DNA of 64,000 nucleotides from Candidatus Zixiibacteriota bacterium (GCA_011056555.1 DSEQ01000028.1:52341-116340); one strand, 5' to 3'. Counted from the first letter of the stretch, positions 21,019 to 29,780 are shown. The notes: generated by a model from the letters alone, not told the origin. Numbers and translations: made by a program.

Positions 21019-21609
21019 TTATTGGGGAAGTTCAGACATTTTTTCTGAGGTCTTGTGAAAGAAATAGTCGAAGATATGCGACTCCAGAATGCTGAAGGCC
21101 TGATATGAGCTGGATGTGATGTTCAGGGTGCCGATTTTCTTGTCGCCATGGACGAGCGGTATTATGGCCAGGCTCCTGGAATCTTTATCCATCAATATTT
21201 TCTTCTCCAGTTCAATCGCTTCGATATCCTGAGCATAATCCCGGACATACGCATGGCCGCTATCCAAAACCTTTTTCATCAGGGTCTTACCCGCAACTAT
21301 ATTGAGGTGGACGCCGCTCCTGAATTCGTGGTTTATCTGAATGTGGGTGATGCTCATCACCTGGTTTTCCTCGTCATACAGGGCCAGGGAGGCTCTATTG
21401 ATGGCAAAGAACTTATCAAGCTTCGAGCAGAGCTTCATAAAGAGCTCATAGCGGGTATAAGAGCTGTTAATGACCTTCTTCAGGCTGCGGAAAACCGAAT
21501 TCTGGACGTAAGCGGTGTCCTCATCCTGAAGTTCCGACCTTTCAATCCTGCGGAACTCTATTTCCGCAGGGCAGGCCGAATTATCAGTCATCCATTTAAT
21601 TTCAGACAT
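21019..21609 (-). CDS. GAF-domain protein
   Basis: 196 aa from the ATG at 21609, which overlaps the preceding receiver gene by 8 bases (ATGTCTGA). A longer open frame to 21666 would lie deep in that gene. The GAF fold spans about 45-190: VFRSLKKVINSSYTRYELF, then INRASLALYDEENQ and RSLAIIPLVHGDKKIGTLNI. No output domain follows, so it may be a small-molecule sensor or partner for the receiver/kinase encoded upstream. It is the last gene of the HK-NtrC-receiver-GAF operon. Confidence 0.82.
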   Translation of the reverse strand: MSEIKWMTDNSACPAEIEFRRIERSELQDEDTAYVQNSVFRSLKKVINSSYTRYELFMKLCSKLDKFFAINRASLALYDEENQVMSITHIQINHEFRSGVHLNIVAGKTLMKKVLDSGHAYVRDYAQDIEAIELEKKILMDKDSRSLAIIPLVHGDKKIGTLNITSSSYQAFSILESHIFDYFFHKTSEKMSELPQ

Positions 21610-21970
21610 ACAGTACTTCCGAATATTTCTCCGACAGCCATCCCGGGAGACCGAGCTTGTCGACAAATATGAAACGGTCGGATTTTTTAAATTTTATATC
21701 CAGCGGATATTTAGAAGTCAGAATCAGTTTGCATTCGACGCAGGAATCGCCGAGCTTTTTTAACGCCTCCCGGCCATTGCTCTCGGGCATGAAATAGTCG
21801 CAAATAATCAAATCGAATTTTTCATTGTGAAGCAGTTCCAGGGCTTGTTCGACGGTTTGAGAAATTCGGCACTCAAAGCCGAGTTTGCTTAAGGCCAGGC
21901 GGGTTGATTTCAGGAAACTGAGGTTGTCGTCAACCATCAGAATTCTCATTTTCTTCTTGATATCCGGCAT
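21602..21970 (-). CDS. Stand-alone response-regulator receiver
   Basis: 122 aa, one CheY-like receiver with no output domain. The acidic pair Asp14-Asp15 and the phospho-acceptor Asp58 (IICDYFMP) are intact, with the switch Thr/Ser (LILTSK) and Lys (FVDKL) in place. The family's usual C-terminal helix is slightly shortened. It lies 25 bp downstream of the NtrC-type gene and is translationally coupled to the GAF gene. It could act as a phosphate sink or as an adaptor for the GAF protein. Confidence 0.88.
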   Translation of the reverse strand: MPDIKKKMRILMVDDNLSFLKSTRLALSKLGFECRISQTVEQALELLHNEKFDLIICDYFMPESNGREALKKLGDSCVECKLILTSKYPLDIKFKKSDRFIFVDKLGLPGWLSEKYSEVLYV

Positions 21971-21995
21971 AATACTTCCAAAAATAATGATTTCT

Positions 21996-23369
21996 CTAAT
22001 CCAAAACTGCCGTTTCCGGCTTCAGGTTATATTTTTTCACCTTGCGCCAAAGTGTAGTCCGGCCGATCCCAAGCTCTTTTGATGTCCGGGTGTAATTCCA
22101 TTTATTGGAGACCAGGGTGCGCCTGATATGTTCGCGCTGCGTATCCTCCAGTGTGTTAGTTTCTGGCGGACGGCGCAATTCCAGCCTGCGCGGATGACCA
22201 ATCACATTGGGAGCAAAGAAGATGTCGTCCTGATCGAGGATATCCCTGTTGGTCAGGGCCACCGCCCTCTTGACGGTATTTTTCAGCTCCCTGACATTGC
22301 CCGGCCAGTCATAATTCATAAGCGTATTTACCGCCGAGGAATCCATCTTCAATCCGGGTTTTCCAAGTTCATCGCTGTATTTGCGGAGAAAGTGCTCGGC
22401 CAGCGGCATGATATCCTCGCACCGCTCCGAAAGGGGCGGTATGTGTACGCGAATCACATCCAGACGATAATATAAGTCCTCGCGAAAAGTACCGGCTTTG
22501 ACCATCTTCGCCAGATCCCTGGTGGTTGCGGCAAGAATGCGTACATCTATTTCAATCTCGGCATTTGACCCCACCGGACAAAAAGCCTTCTCGTCCAGAA
22601 CCCTGAGTATTTTGGCCTGCAGGGTCAGGGGCATGTCGGCAATTTCGTCCAGGAGCAGGGTGCCGCCCGAGGCCATCTCCAGAAGTCCCTTTTTGGCGCA
22701 GGAAGCGCCTGTGAACGCCCCATTGGCACAACCGAAGAGCTCGCTTTCCAGAAGCTGTTCCGGCATAGCCGAGCAGTTTATGGCGAAAAATTTGTCATCC
22801 CTGCGCGCAGATAAATTGTGGATTACCTTGGCAACTACTTCCTTGCCTGTACCCGAGTCCCCGCTGATGAGCACAGTCAGATTCTGCGGGGCTATTTTCC
22901 TGACAAGGTCCATCACCGCCATCATCTGCGGAGACTGGGCGACCATATTTTCCTCCGAAAAATCTTTGCGCAGCGCTTCCCTCAGATATTTGACTTCCGA
23001 GATTAGTTTGCGTCTCTCCAGGGCTTTTTCGACGACCACGAGGAGCTGCTCGTTTTTGAACGGTTTGGTTACATAGTCGAAGGCTCCGGCTTTCATCGCC
23101 TCCACGGCTCCACCGATTGAGCCGAAGGCAGTCAAAACTATCACTTCTATTTCGGGATATAATGTTTTGATTCGGCGCAGAAGTTCGAGACCATTCATCT
23201 CCTTCATACGCAGATCGGTTATAACCATATCAAAATGCTCATTTTCGAGAATCGAAAGCGCCTGGTTGGCAGAATCGGCTGTTTCAACAGAGTAACAATG
23301 CCGGGCCAGCAGGATATTGAGAGATTGTCTCAATGCAATTTCATCATCAACAATTAGTATTTTCTGCAT
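21996..23369 (-). CDS. Sigma-54-dependent NtrC-family response regulator
   Basis: 457 aa with three domains. The receiver (1-120) has phospho-acceptor Asp52. The AAA+ domain has Walker A GDSGTGKE (170-177), an intact sigma-54 loop GAFTGA (217-222) and Walker B GGTLLLDEIADMP. The C-terminal Fis-type HTH reads YTRTSKELGIGRTTLWRKVKKY. It should activate RpoN-dependent promoters after phosphorylation, most likely by the kinase encoded 11 bp upstream. Its target genes are not evident; I found no clear -24/-12 site nearby. Confidence 0.95.
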   Translation of the reverse strand: MQKILIVDDEIALRQSLNILLARHCYSVETADSANQALSILENEHFDMVITDLRMKEMNGLELLRRIKTLYPEIEVIVLTAFGSIGGAVEAMKAGAFDYVTKPFKNEQLLVVVEKALERRKLISEVKYLREALRKDFSEENMVAQSPQMMAVMDLVRKIAPQNLTVLISGDSGTGKEVVAKVIHNLSARRDDKFFAINCSAMPEQLLESELFGCANGAFTGASCAKKGLLEMASGGTLLLDEIADMPLTLQAKILRVLDEKAFCPVGSNAEIEIDVRILAATTRDLAKMVKAGTFREDLYYRLDVIRVHIPPLSERCEDIMPLAEHFLRKYSDELGKPGLKMDSSAVNTLMNYDWPGNVRELKNTVKRAVALTNRDILDQDDIFFAPNVIGHPRRLELRRPPETNTLEDTQREHIRRTLVSNKWNYTRTSKELGIGRTTLWRKVKKYNLKPETAVLD

Positions 23370-23380
23370 GGTACTCGATC

Positions 23381-24517
23381 TTACTCCTTTATAATTAATC
23401 GTTCTTTGCGAGGAAATGATATTGTAACGCTGGTTCCCCCGGGGCTGGGGCCGGCGATCTGCAGTTTCCCGCCGTTAGCGCGGCAGATTTTCTCAACGAT
23501 CGCTAAACCCAGACCGGATCCACCTTCCCTGGTGGAGAAAAACGGCTCTTTTACCTTCCTTAGCAGCTCCGGCCTGATTGCTGATCCATTATTCCTAATA
23601 CTGATTTCTACAAATTCATCATTCCGGCCGATAGCTATCTCGACAGCTCCGGTATTCTCATCGACGGCCTCGAAAGCATTCTCCAGGACCTGGTGTATGG
23701 CCTCACGGAGCCGTCCTGCATCTATCATTATTTCTGAATCGGCCAGGCCATCTGTATATCTGTAGCTGATCCGGCTTTGATCGTATCCCTTTTCCGAAAT
23801 AATGCTTTTTATAATCTGAATAAGTGAGGTTGCACTTATCTTCTCGGGTTCACCTGTTCCTGCCAGAGCGTAACTGGAACACTTGCAGAGTATATTCTTG
23901 ATCCTCTCGGCTTCTCGATTTACCGATTCAACCAGCCTGCGATCATCATCAAACTTATCCCCGCCGGACTTGACGATTTGCGGTGCGGAGGTTAGAATGG
24001 TGTCCAAGGGCCTTCTGATTTGATGAACCAGGTTTGAAATAAAAGAATCTTTTTGAATGTCGGCTGAACTGCTGCCGGCCATTGTTGATTTTTCAAGCGC
24101 AATGCGCAGCTTCTCGGCCTCCATACGGGGATTAGAGCCGCTATCGGGCATAATCGCCAGGGCCAGATTGAGCCTGCCCCGTTTACCGTTTTTGTCCTTT
24201 ATTACCGCAAATATCTCCAGCCCGTCATCATGCATTCTCATCACAAATCCGGAATTATCGAGGCGCAAGTCGAAGGCCGACAGATCTGCAAACTGCGGCA
24301 GATTGTTGCCGGTTTCACATTCCGGGCGCAGCAGAATAAAGGCGGTGTGAAACTCTGTGAAATCATCAATACAACTGCACAAAGTCGGTATCAATTCCTT
24401 TAAATCATATGACGCACAACAGGCGCTTAAGGATTCGAGGAATTTGCATTGACTGTGATCTAATACAAACGGACTGATCCTGCTTGATAAAGTGGGAATG
24501 TGGTCAAATGTTGCCAT
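23381..24517 (-). CDS. Cytosolic sensor histidine kinase (NtrB-like)
   Basis: 378 aa, with no membrane helices. The N-terminal 130 residues look like a degenerate GAF-type sensor and begin with a cysteine cluster: Cys24, 33, 34, 47, 49, and Cys67. The HisKA box SNLVHQIRRPLDTI places the phospho-His at 165. The ATPase has N-box HQVLENAFEAVDE, an IRNNGSAI G1 box (Asn for the common Asp, as in other NtrB-type kinases), F-box EPFFSTREGGSGLGL and a final GG motif. The ATG at 24517 has SD AAGGG at good spacing; an in-frame TTG lies 6 bases upstream. It leads a four-gene signalling operon. Confidence 0.9.
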   Translation of the reverse strand: MATFDHIPTLSSRISPFVLDHSQCKFLESLSACCASYDLKELIPTLCSCIDDFTEFHTAFILLRPECETGNNLPQFADLSAFDLRLDNSGFVMRMHDDGLEIFAVIKDKNGKRGRLNLALAIMPDSGSNPRMEAEKLRIALEKSTMAGSSSADIQKDSFISNLVHQIRRPLDTILTSAPQIVKSGGDKFDDDRRLVESVNREAERIKNILCKCSSYALAGTGEPEKISATSLIQIIKSIISEKGYDQSRISYRYTDGLADSEIMIDAGRLREAIHQVLENAFEAVDENTGAVEIAIGRNDEFVEISIRNNGSAIRPELLRKVKEPFFSTREGGSGLGLAIVEKICRANGGKLQIAGPSPGGTSVTISFPRKERLIIKE

Positions 24518-24851
24518 TCTCAAGACCCTTAAAGCAATCTGTTTCTCTTTTTAAGCTGTCTGTTTTTTTGTGAAACTATCTTTTCTATCGGTATTTTTCT
24601 GAAAACTTTAACCAGGCGATACCGGTTTTCCGGGTATATCCGACTAAATCACTTCAGGTTGAGATATGTTGGATAATGCAGGCAAGTTTGCAGCCACAAG
24701 GAAGATAGATGTGATAATAATGAGAAACAGGATTGATCTTCGATCTTATCTGAAACAGCGACTGATTAATACTCTAAAAATTTGAATATTGAATGAGCCC
24801 AAAAGAATTATATATTGTAGGAAATGTTAAACCTTTTAGAGGGGAATTGAA
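24518..24851. other. Non-coding divergent region between histidine kinase and glycosyltransferase
   Basis: 334 bp without a plausible gene. It is T-rich next to the kinase start and A-rich near the glycosyltransferase. It holds the likely glycosyltransferase promoter (24789-24816) and its SD. I see no clear inverted repeat longer than 7 bp, no RNA gene, and no convincing sigma-54 element. Confidence 0.6.
24789..24816 (+). promoter_or_regulatory. Putative promoter of the glycosyltransferase gene
   Basis: TTGAAT (24789-24794), a 16-bp spacer and TATATT (24811-24816) lie 22 bp before the SD AGAGGGG. A second TTGAAT seven bases upstream is too far from the -10. Confidence 0.4.
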
Positions 24852-26054
24852 ATTATAGACAAGATTAACGATAAAGGTCCCGAGCGCAAAACCGGCAACG
24901 GCCAGACGGTGCGCATAATGTTCACTTCCGCCGGTGCGGGACATGAAGCCGCCACCAACGCACTGAAAATAGCCTGGTCCGAGCTATATCCTGATGATGA
25001 TGTAGTTACCGAGGATATCCTCAATTATACCCCGGCCCTGTTTCGATTTATATATTCAAGAGGCTATCTGCTGATGGCCAGCCGTTTTCCGATTTTGTGG
25101 CGAATCGCATTTTACAAAGGTGAGGATTTACACAAGTTCAAACCTCCCGGGAAATTGAGCTGGTTTTTCAGGAAGCTGATAATGGGCAAGTTCATACGGC
25201 GTATAAAGAAGGTCAGACCTGACATAATCATCTCAACTCATTTCATGCCCTCTGATGCGGTTTATTTGTTGAACAGGAAGATGAATCGTCCGGCCAAATT
25301 CGCCATAATTGTGACCGATTACGGCATCCATACAGCCTGGCTGACACCGGGCGCAGATAGATTTTATGTGCCCACCGAGGCAATCAAAGCGGAACTTTTG
25401 ACGTTGAAAGAGTTTCTATGTATTGAAAGTGATAATGTGAAAGTTACCGGAATTCCGATTCATCCCAAGTATACTAACATTGAAGACAAGCAAACATTGA
25501 GATCTAAATACAACCTTGATCCCGATATTTTCACAGTTCTTTTGTTTCGGGATGTATTCACAAAAGGCAATTTCGAACATTTCGTCAGGTATCTGACCAT
25601 GGTGCCTCATCCAATCCAGCTGATCATGCTGGCCGGCAAGGAGTGGCCGATTCCTGACAGGATCAAGAGAAGATTTGCAGAAAACAATGTATCATACAGG
25701 ATTTTCGGTTATATTGACTTTATGGAGGAGCTGATGGCATTGGCCGATATAGTAATAACCAAGTCCGGCGGTTTGACGACCTCCGAATGCATGGCTGCAG
25801 GGACACCAATTGCCATATACAAGCCCTATGCCGGTCAGGAAGAGCGTAACGCTGAATTCCTGATGGAACAGGGTGCGGGAATTAAACTGAACCAGCTGGC
25901 CGGATTGCCGTACAGGTTAACTGAATTAATCGAGAATCCGGAGAAACTGAAAGATCTGTCGGCAGGTGCCAGAATGATCGCCAAGCCCAATGCGGCTTAC
26001 GATATTGTAAAAGATTTGAAAAAGATAGGAGGGGATAGCAGTGGCAAAAATTAA
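24852..26054 (+). CDS. Diacylglycerol glycosyltransferase (MGDG synthase / GT28-like)
   Basis: About 400 aa. N-terminal MGDG-synthase-type domain (MFTSAGAGHEAATNALKIAW, then PDIIISTHFMPSDAV and VTDYGIHTAWLTPGADRFYV). C-terminal GT28 domain with the nucleotide-sugar motif TKSGGLTTSECMAAGTPIAI and KPYAGQEERNAEFL. It probably adds a hexose to diacylglycerol. The usual glycine-rich loop at the start of the C-terminal domain (GGGxG) is replaced by LLFRDVFTKGN. Start: the frame opens after a TAG at 24837. The SD AGAGGGG (24838-24844) is ideal for an ATT at 24852, while the first conventional codon, GTG at 24909, has no SD. The ATT start is therefore preferred but unproven. Confidence 0.82.
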   Translation: MIDKINDKGPERKTGNGQTVRIMFTSAGAGHEAATNALKIAWSELYPDDDVVTEDILNYTPALFRFIYSRGYLLMASRFPILWRIAFYKGEDLHKFKPPGKLSWFFRKLIMGKFIRRIKKVRPDIIISTHFMPSDAVYLLNRKMNRPAKFAIIVTDYGIHTAWLTPGADRFYVPTEAIKAELLTLKEFLCIESDNVKVTGIPIHPKYTNIEDKQTLRSKYNLDPDIFTVLLFRDVFTKGNFEHFVRYLTMVPHPIQLIMLAGKEWPIPDRIKRRFAENNVSYRIFGYIDFMEELMALADIVITKSGGLTTSECMAAGTPIAIYKPYAGQEERNAEFLMEQGAGIKLNQLAGLPYRLTELIENPEKLKDLSAGARMIAKPNAAYDIVKDLKKIGGDSSGKN

Positions 26055-26466
26055 GGAACAATTCAGGGAGACCATTCAGTGGTCGAAGGGTGTTCAGAAG
26101 AGGCTTACGGGGACGAGGAGCCCCAGGCATAAGGAGCTTGACGTTCACCAGATCCTGGAATCGCTTTTCAAGCAGGTGGACCGTAACAAGGATGAGTATG
26201 TCAAGAAGATCGATGTCTGCAAGCGGAAATACATCTCCGACTCGGAGACAATTAAAATGGCCCTGATTAAGCTTTTGACCTCTCATGAACATGAGCAGGA
26301 AATCTCGCCGGAGAAAGCCGGCCGACTGCAGGAGCTCCTGCAGGAGCGGTTTGAAGACGAGGATAGCCAGAGAGATGAAATTGGTGTGCTGAAAGAGAAG
26401 GAAAATTCTCTCGCCGCCCTGGAAAAAGAAGTGATCGGGATTCTGTCCCGTCGATTCAAGAAGTGA
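26041..26466 (+). CDS. Small charged helical protein, unknown
   Basis: 141 aa. I do not recognise a family. It is rich in Lys/Glu, predicted all-helical with a likely coiled coil near the end (KEKENSLAALEKEVIGI), and has no signal peptide or membrane segment. The GTG start at 26041 has a very strong SD (AGGAGGGG) and overlaps the glycosyltransferase by 14 bp, so the two are co-expressed. Its stop codon directly abuts the stop of convergent thiD with no base between. Confidence 0.75.
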   Translation: MAKIKEQFRETIQWSKGVQKRLTGTRSPRHKELDVHQILESLFKQVDRNKDEYVKKIDVCKRKYISDSETIKMALIKLLTSHEHEQEISPEKAGRLQELLQERFEDEDSQRDEIGVLKEKENSLAALEKEVIGILSRRFKK

Positions 26467-27279
26467 TTAGTGTATCCCCTTTTCCGAGCGCCAGAAATGG
26501 TCGATCAGATTGATTCCCTGCTCCAGTCCGAGACTGTTTCGTAAGGCCCCACTGATAAAGTTCTTAGCAAGATTAAGCGACTCCTCAATTTCATGACCGT
26601 GCGCTAAATATGCGGCCACCGCCGATGCGAATGTGCATCCGGAGCCGTGATTGTTAACGCCGGTCACTTTGTCGGATTTCAATTCATTAACAGCCAATGA
26701 CTTGCCGCCATAGACATCGATTGCTGCATCATCCAGATGGCCTCCTTTTAATACAAATACTGATGCCGGATAGAGCTCAATCAGAGCTTCTAATGCCTCG
26801 GTCATTTGCTGTTTATTTTTTATCTCCATACCGGTCAGAAATTCCGCCTCCGGAATATTGGGGGTGATTACTTTAGCCATAGGAAAAAGCTCTTCGGTCA
26901 GAGCTTCGATGCCGTCATCCTCGATCAGCCGGGAACCTGAGGTTGCGGCGAATACCGGGTCTATGACAAGGTTTTCCACATCATACTTTCTTATGGTCTC
27001 AGCCACGGTCTCGATAATCTCACTCGAAAAAAGCATGCCGGTCTTGACAGCGTTTACTTTGAAGCCATCAAAGACAGATTCGATCTGGTCCCTGACTATG
27101 TCAGCTTTGACGGCTTGGATTGAGCGTACACCTTCCAGATTTTGTGAAGTTATCGCCGTTATGACGGTCGTGCCGAATGTGCCCAGCGATGAAAATGTTT
27201 TCAGGTCAGCCTGAATACCGGCTCCGCCGCCGGAGTCCGAGCCGGCTATGGTTAAAACCACAGGTAATATATTTCTCAT
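26467..27279 (-). CDS. thiD: Hydroxymethylpyrimidine / phosphomethylpyrimidine kinase
   Basis: 270 aa. It phosphorylates HMP and HMP-P to HMP-PP for thiamine synthesis. The ribokinase-fold signature is TIAGSDSGGGAGIQADLKTF at the N-terminus, with TGVNNHGSGCTFASAVAAYL near the C-terminus carrying the anion hole and catalytic region. The ATG at 27279 has SD AAGGAG and lies 2 bp after the thiL stop. A longer frame to 27306 overlaps thiL without an SD. Last gene of the riboswitch-controlled thi operon. Confidence 0.95.
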   Translation of the reverse strand: MRNILPVVLTIAGSDSGGGAGIQADLKTFSSLGTFGTTVITAITSQNLEGVRSIQAVKADIVRDQIESVFDGFKVNAVKTGMLFSSEIIETVAETIRKYDVENLVIDPVFAATSGSRLIEDDGIEALTEELFPMAKVITPNIPEAEFLTGMEIKNKQQMTEALEALIELYPASVFVLKGGHLDDAAIDVYGGKSLAVNELKSDKVTGVNNHGSGCTFASAVAAYLAHGHEIEESLNLAKNFISGALRNSLGLEQGINLIDHFWRSEKGIH

Positions 27280-27281
27280 TA

Positions 27282-28286
27282 TCAATGCTCCTTGAACTGG
27301 TCCCACCCGCTGAGTTCGAGGATCGCCTTCCGGCCGTTTTTGTAAACGATGTGAATCTCTTCGCCTTCAGCCATTTCGCCCACATTATAAAATTGATGAC
27401 CGAGGTTATTCAGAACCTCTTTTAGCCTGGCATAATTCTGTTGCGAAACTGTCAGAAGAAGACAGTAATCCTCACCCACCCCGATAGCTGTTTTGAGATA
27501 ATCAGGGTTGAATTCTGCAAGATATTTTTGAAACTCTTCTGAATGAGGAAATCTTTCCTCGTAAAGTATCGCACCCAGTTTCGAAGCCTTGCTAATGTGG
27601 CGGATGTCGGATGCCAGCCCATCAGAAATATCCATCATGGAGTTTGCCAGCCTGGAGCGGGAGACCGCTCGACCCTGCTCGATGTGCGGGATGGGGGTAA
27701 AGTGCTGTTTAATCAGTTGCGGAAAATTATGCATCTCCTTTCTATGGTTCAGGATCAGGTCCAGCCCGGCCGCAGAGTCACCGAGAAAACCGGTGACACA
27801 AATATAGTCACCAGCCTTGGCGCCTGATCGATACAGGGCCAGATCCTCCTCGATTTCGCCTGTGAGGGCGATATTTATGACCAGGTCCTGGAGTGAAGTT
27901 GTTGTATCTCCGCCGGTTATATTGACATCGAACTTACGTGCCAGCTCCTTCATGCCGTCGTACAGCTCCAACAACTCCTCGAGCGACAGATCCTCCGGGA
28001 CAGCGATGGATACGAAGGCCTCTTTCGGCAGACCGCCTGAGGCGGCGATGTCGGAGAGATTGGCGGCCAGGGCTTTATAACCGATCTGGTAGGGAGTCAT
28101 AACCTCTCGAAGGAAATGTACTCTCTCCAAAAGCATGTCGGTAGTGAGCAGGATCGATTTGCCCTCTTCGACCCTGAAGACCGCGCAATCATCACCAATA
28201 CCCACCAGACCGAGATACTCACGAATCAGGGCGTCATGCTTAATTTTATCTATGAATCCGAATTCGCCTATATCTTTCAGTTTCAC
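27282..28286 (-). CDS. thiL: Thiamine-monophosphate kinase
   Basis: 334 aa. It phosphorylates thiamine monophosphate to TPP. The PurM/ThiL fold is seen with VGIGDDCAVF, LLTTDMLLERVHF, ANLSDIAASGG and VTGFLGDSAAGL, plus the C-terminal MMDISDGLASDIRHI. GTG start at 28286 overlaps the thiE stop as GTGA. Together with ThiM, ThiE and ThiD this completes the last steps of TPP formation from imported or salvaged HMP and thiazole. Confidence 0.95.
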   Translation of the reverse strand: MKLKDIGEFGFIDKIKHDALIREYLGLVGIGDDCAVFRVEEGKSILLTTDMLLERVHFLREVMTPYQIGYKALAANLSDIAASGGLPKEAFVSIAVPEDLSLEELLELYDGMKELARKFDVNITGGDTTTSLQDLVINIALTGEIEEDLALYRSGAKAGDYICVTGFLGDSAAGLDLILNHRKEMHNFPQLIKQHFTPIPHIEQGRAVSRSRLANSMMDISDGLASDIRHISKASKLGAILYEERFPHSEEFQKYLAEFNPDYLKTAIGVGEDYCLLLTVSQQNYARLKEVLNNLGHQFYNVGEMAEGEEIHIVYKNGRKAILELSGWDQFKEH

Positions 28287-28924
28287 AGCATGTCCTTTCT
28301 GGCCCTTTCTATCTCGGATTTTATCTCTCTCGCCGCCCGTTCCGGGTCGGCAGCAGAGACAATTGCAGAGACAAGAGCGATGCCATCTGCTCCAGCCGTA
28401 ATGACGTCATAAGCATTGGTCGAACCCAGCCCGCCGATGCCGACCATCGGAATTTCAACCGATTTGCGTATTTTACGCAATCCACCGATACCGATTCCTG
28501 TTTCCAGCTCGGGTTTGGTGGGGGTGGTGAAGATCGGGGAAATTCCCAGGTAGTCGGCACCTGCCTTTTCTGCTTCGACCGCTTCTGATTCATTAAAAGC
28601 TGAGGCTCCGATTATTTTATCGGGGCCGAGAAATCTGCGGGCATATTCTATCGGCAGATCATCCTGGCCGAGGTGCACACCATCAGCGTCGACCGACTGG
28701 GCGATATCGAGCCTGTCATTTACGATGAAGAGTACATTCTTTTCGCGGCAGTAATCGCGCACCTTGAGCGCTTCATGCAAGAACTCGCGGGTGGTCGCAT
28801 GCTTTTCGCGAAGCTGAACCGCTGTCACGCCCCCCCTTATGGCCGCCTCTATAATCTCTATATTAGTACGGCCCTTTGAAAGTCTGCGATCGGTAACGAG
28901 GTAGAGGCTGTAATCAGGTTTCAT
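28283..28924 (-). CDS. thiE: Thiamine-phosphate synthase
   Basis: 213 aa TIM barrel joining HMP-PP and thiazole phosphate. Motifs: YLVTDRRL at the start, VTAVQLREKHATTREF, VNDRLDIAQSVDADGVHLGQ, and the thiazole-phosphate loop PIFTTPTKPE with VGIGGLGSTNA. The ATG at 28924 overlaps the end of thiM by 11 bases. Confidence 0.96.
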   Translation of the reverse strand: MKPDYSLYLVTDRRLSKGRTNIEIIEAAIRGGVTAVQLREKHATTREFLHEALKVRDYCREKNVLFIVNDRLDIAQSVDADGVHLGQDDLPIEYARRFLGPDKIIGASAFNESEAVEAEKAGADYLGISPIFTTPTKPELETGIGIGGLRKIRKSVEIPMVGIGGLGSTNAYDVITAGADGIALVSAIVSAADPERAAREIKSEIERARKDML

Positions 28925-29729
28925 GCATTACCTCCAGCTTCAGGCCGGTCTGGAGATCATCGGGCCCGATTTCATAGAGGGAATCTATCAATCCGACCTT
29001 GAATGATCCGGGCCGGGTGTTTCTTATCGCCGACCACTGCCCGGCGAGACCAAAGTAACCCAGGGCGAAGGCGGCGGCCTCCACAAAATTGTCATTTACA
29101 GCCAGGAAAGCGGCGATAGCTGCTGTGGCTGCGCATCCGCTGCCGGTCACCATGCCCATCAATTTATGACCGTTATGTACCCTGAAGACGGTGTCTCCGT
29201 TGGTCACAAGATCATTCTCCCCGGTTATGGCTATTACAGAATCCAGCTCCAGCGCAAGTTCGACAGCGGCCTGGGCGGCATCCTCGACCGAATGAATCGA
29301 ATCGACCCCTTTGGTTCCGCTTTCTTCTCCCGAAAGAGAAAGAACTTCGGAAGCGTTGCCCCTTATGACGGCGATATCCAGCTCTTTAGCCAGCCGTTTG
29401 GCTGTGTTGGTGCGAAGGCTGGTAGCCCCGGCCCCCACGGGATCGAGGATGATCGGGATGTTGTTTTTGTTGGCAGTTTTTCCCGCCAGGAGCATGGCCC
29501 GAATCCAGGGATCTGAGAGGGTGCCGATGTTAATTACCAGGGCGCCCGCAATCGAAGCCATCTCCTCCACCTCATTTTCCGCATGCGCCATAACCGGCAA
29601 GGCGCCCATGGCGATAAGCGAATTGGCGCTAAAATTCATTACCACATAATTGGTTATATTGTGTATAAGGGGTTTTTGCTCGCGCAGTTTTCTCAGATTC
29701 TCTCCCGCATCTTTTCCCGGATCAATCAT
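28914..29729 (-). CDS. thiM: Hydroxyethylthiazole kinase
   Basis: 271 aa. It phosphorylates 4-methyl-5-hydroxyethylthiazole in thiamine salvage. The opening KPLIHNITNYVVMNFSANSL, then ILDPVGAGATSLRT and the catalytic loop VTGSGCAATAAIAAF are diagnostic. The frame continues upstream to 29792 into the riboswitch terminator, but the ATG at 29729 with SD AGGAGGAAAA is clearly the real start. First gene of the operon thiM-thiE-thiL-thiD. Confidence 0.96.
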   Translation of the reverse strand: MIDPGKDAGENLRKLREQKPLIHNITNYVVMNFSANSLIAMGALPVMAHAENEVEEMASIAGALVINIGTLSDPWIRAMLLAGKTANKNNIPIILDPVGAGATSLRTNTAKRLAKELDIAVIRGNASEVLSLSGEESGTKGVDSIHSVEDAAQAAVELALELDSVIAITGENDLVTNGDTVFRVHNGHKLMGMVTGSGCAATAAIAAFLAVNDNFVEAAAFALGYFGLAGQWSAIRNTRPGSFKVGLIDSLYEIGPDDLQTGLKLEVMHET

Positions 29730-29748
29730 TTTTCCTCCTGTCATTAAC

Positions 29749-29780
29749 AAAAAAAGCCGCCCCGGATTCAGGCAAGCGGC
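29749..29780 (-). terminator. Attenuator terminator of the TPP riboswitch
   Basis: On the minus strand GCCGC (29780-29776) pairs with GCGGC (29760-29756), extended inward by G-U and G-C pairs, followed by seven T (29755-29749). It lies between the TPP aptamer and the thiM SD, as expected for transcription termination when TPP is bound. Confidence 0.85.

Noticed and set aside
24518..24851. Sigma-54 (-24/-12) promoter near the NtrC-type operon
   Set aside because: No GG-N10-GC element with flanking consensus bases could be found on either strand.
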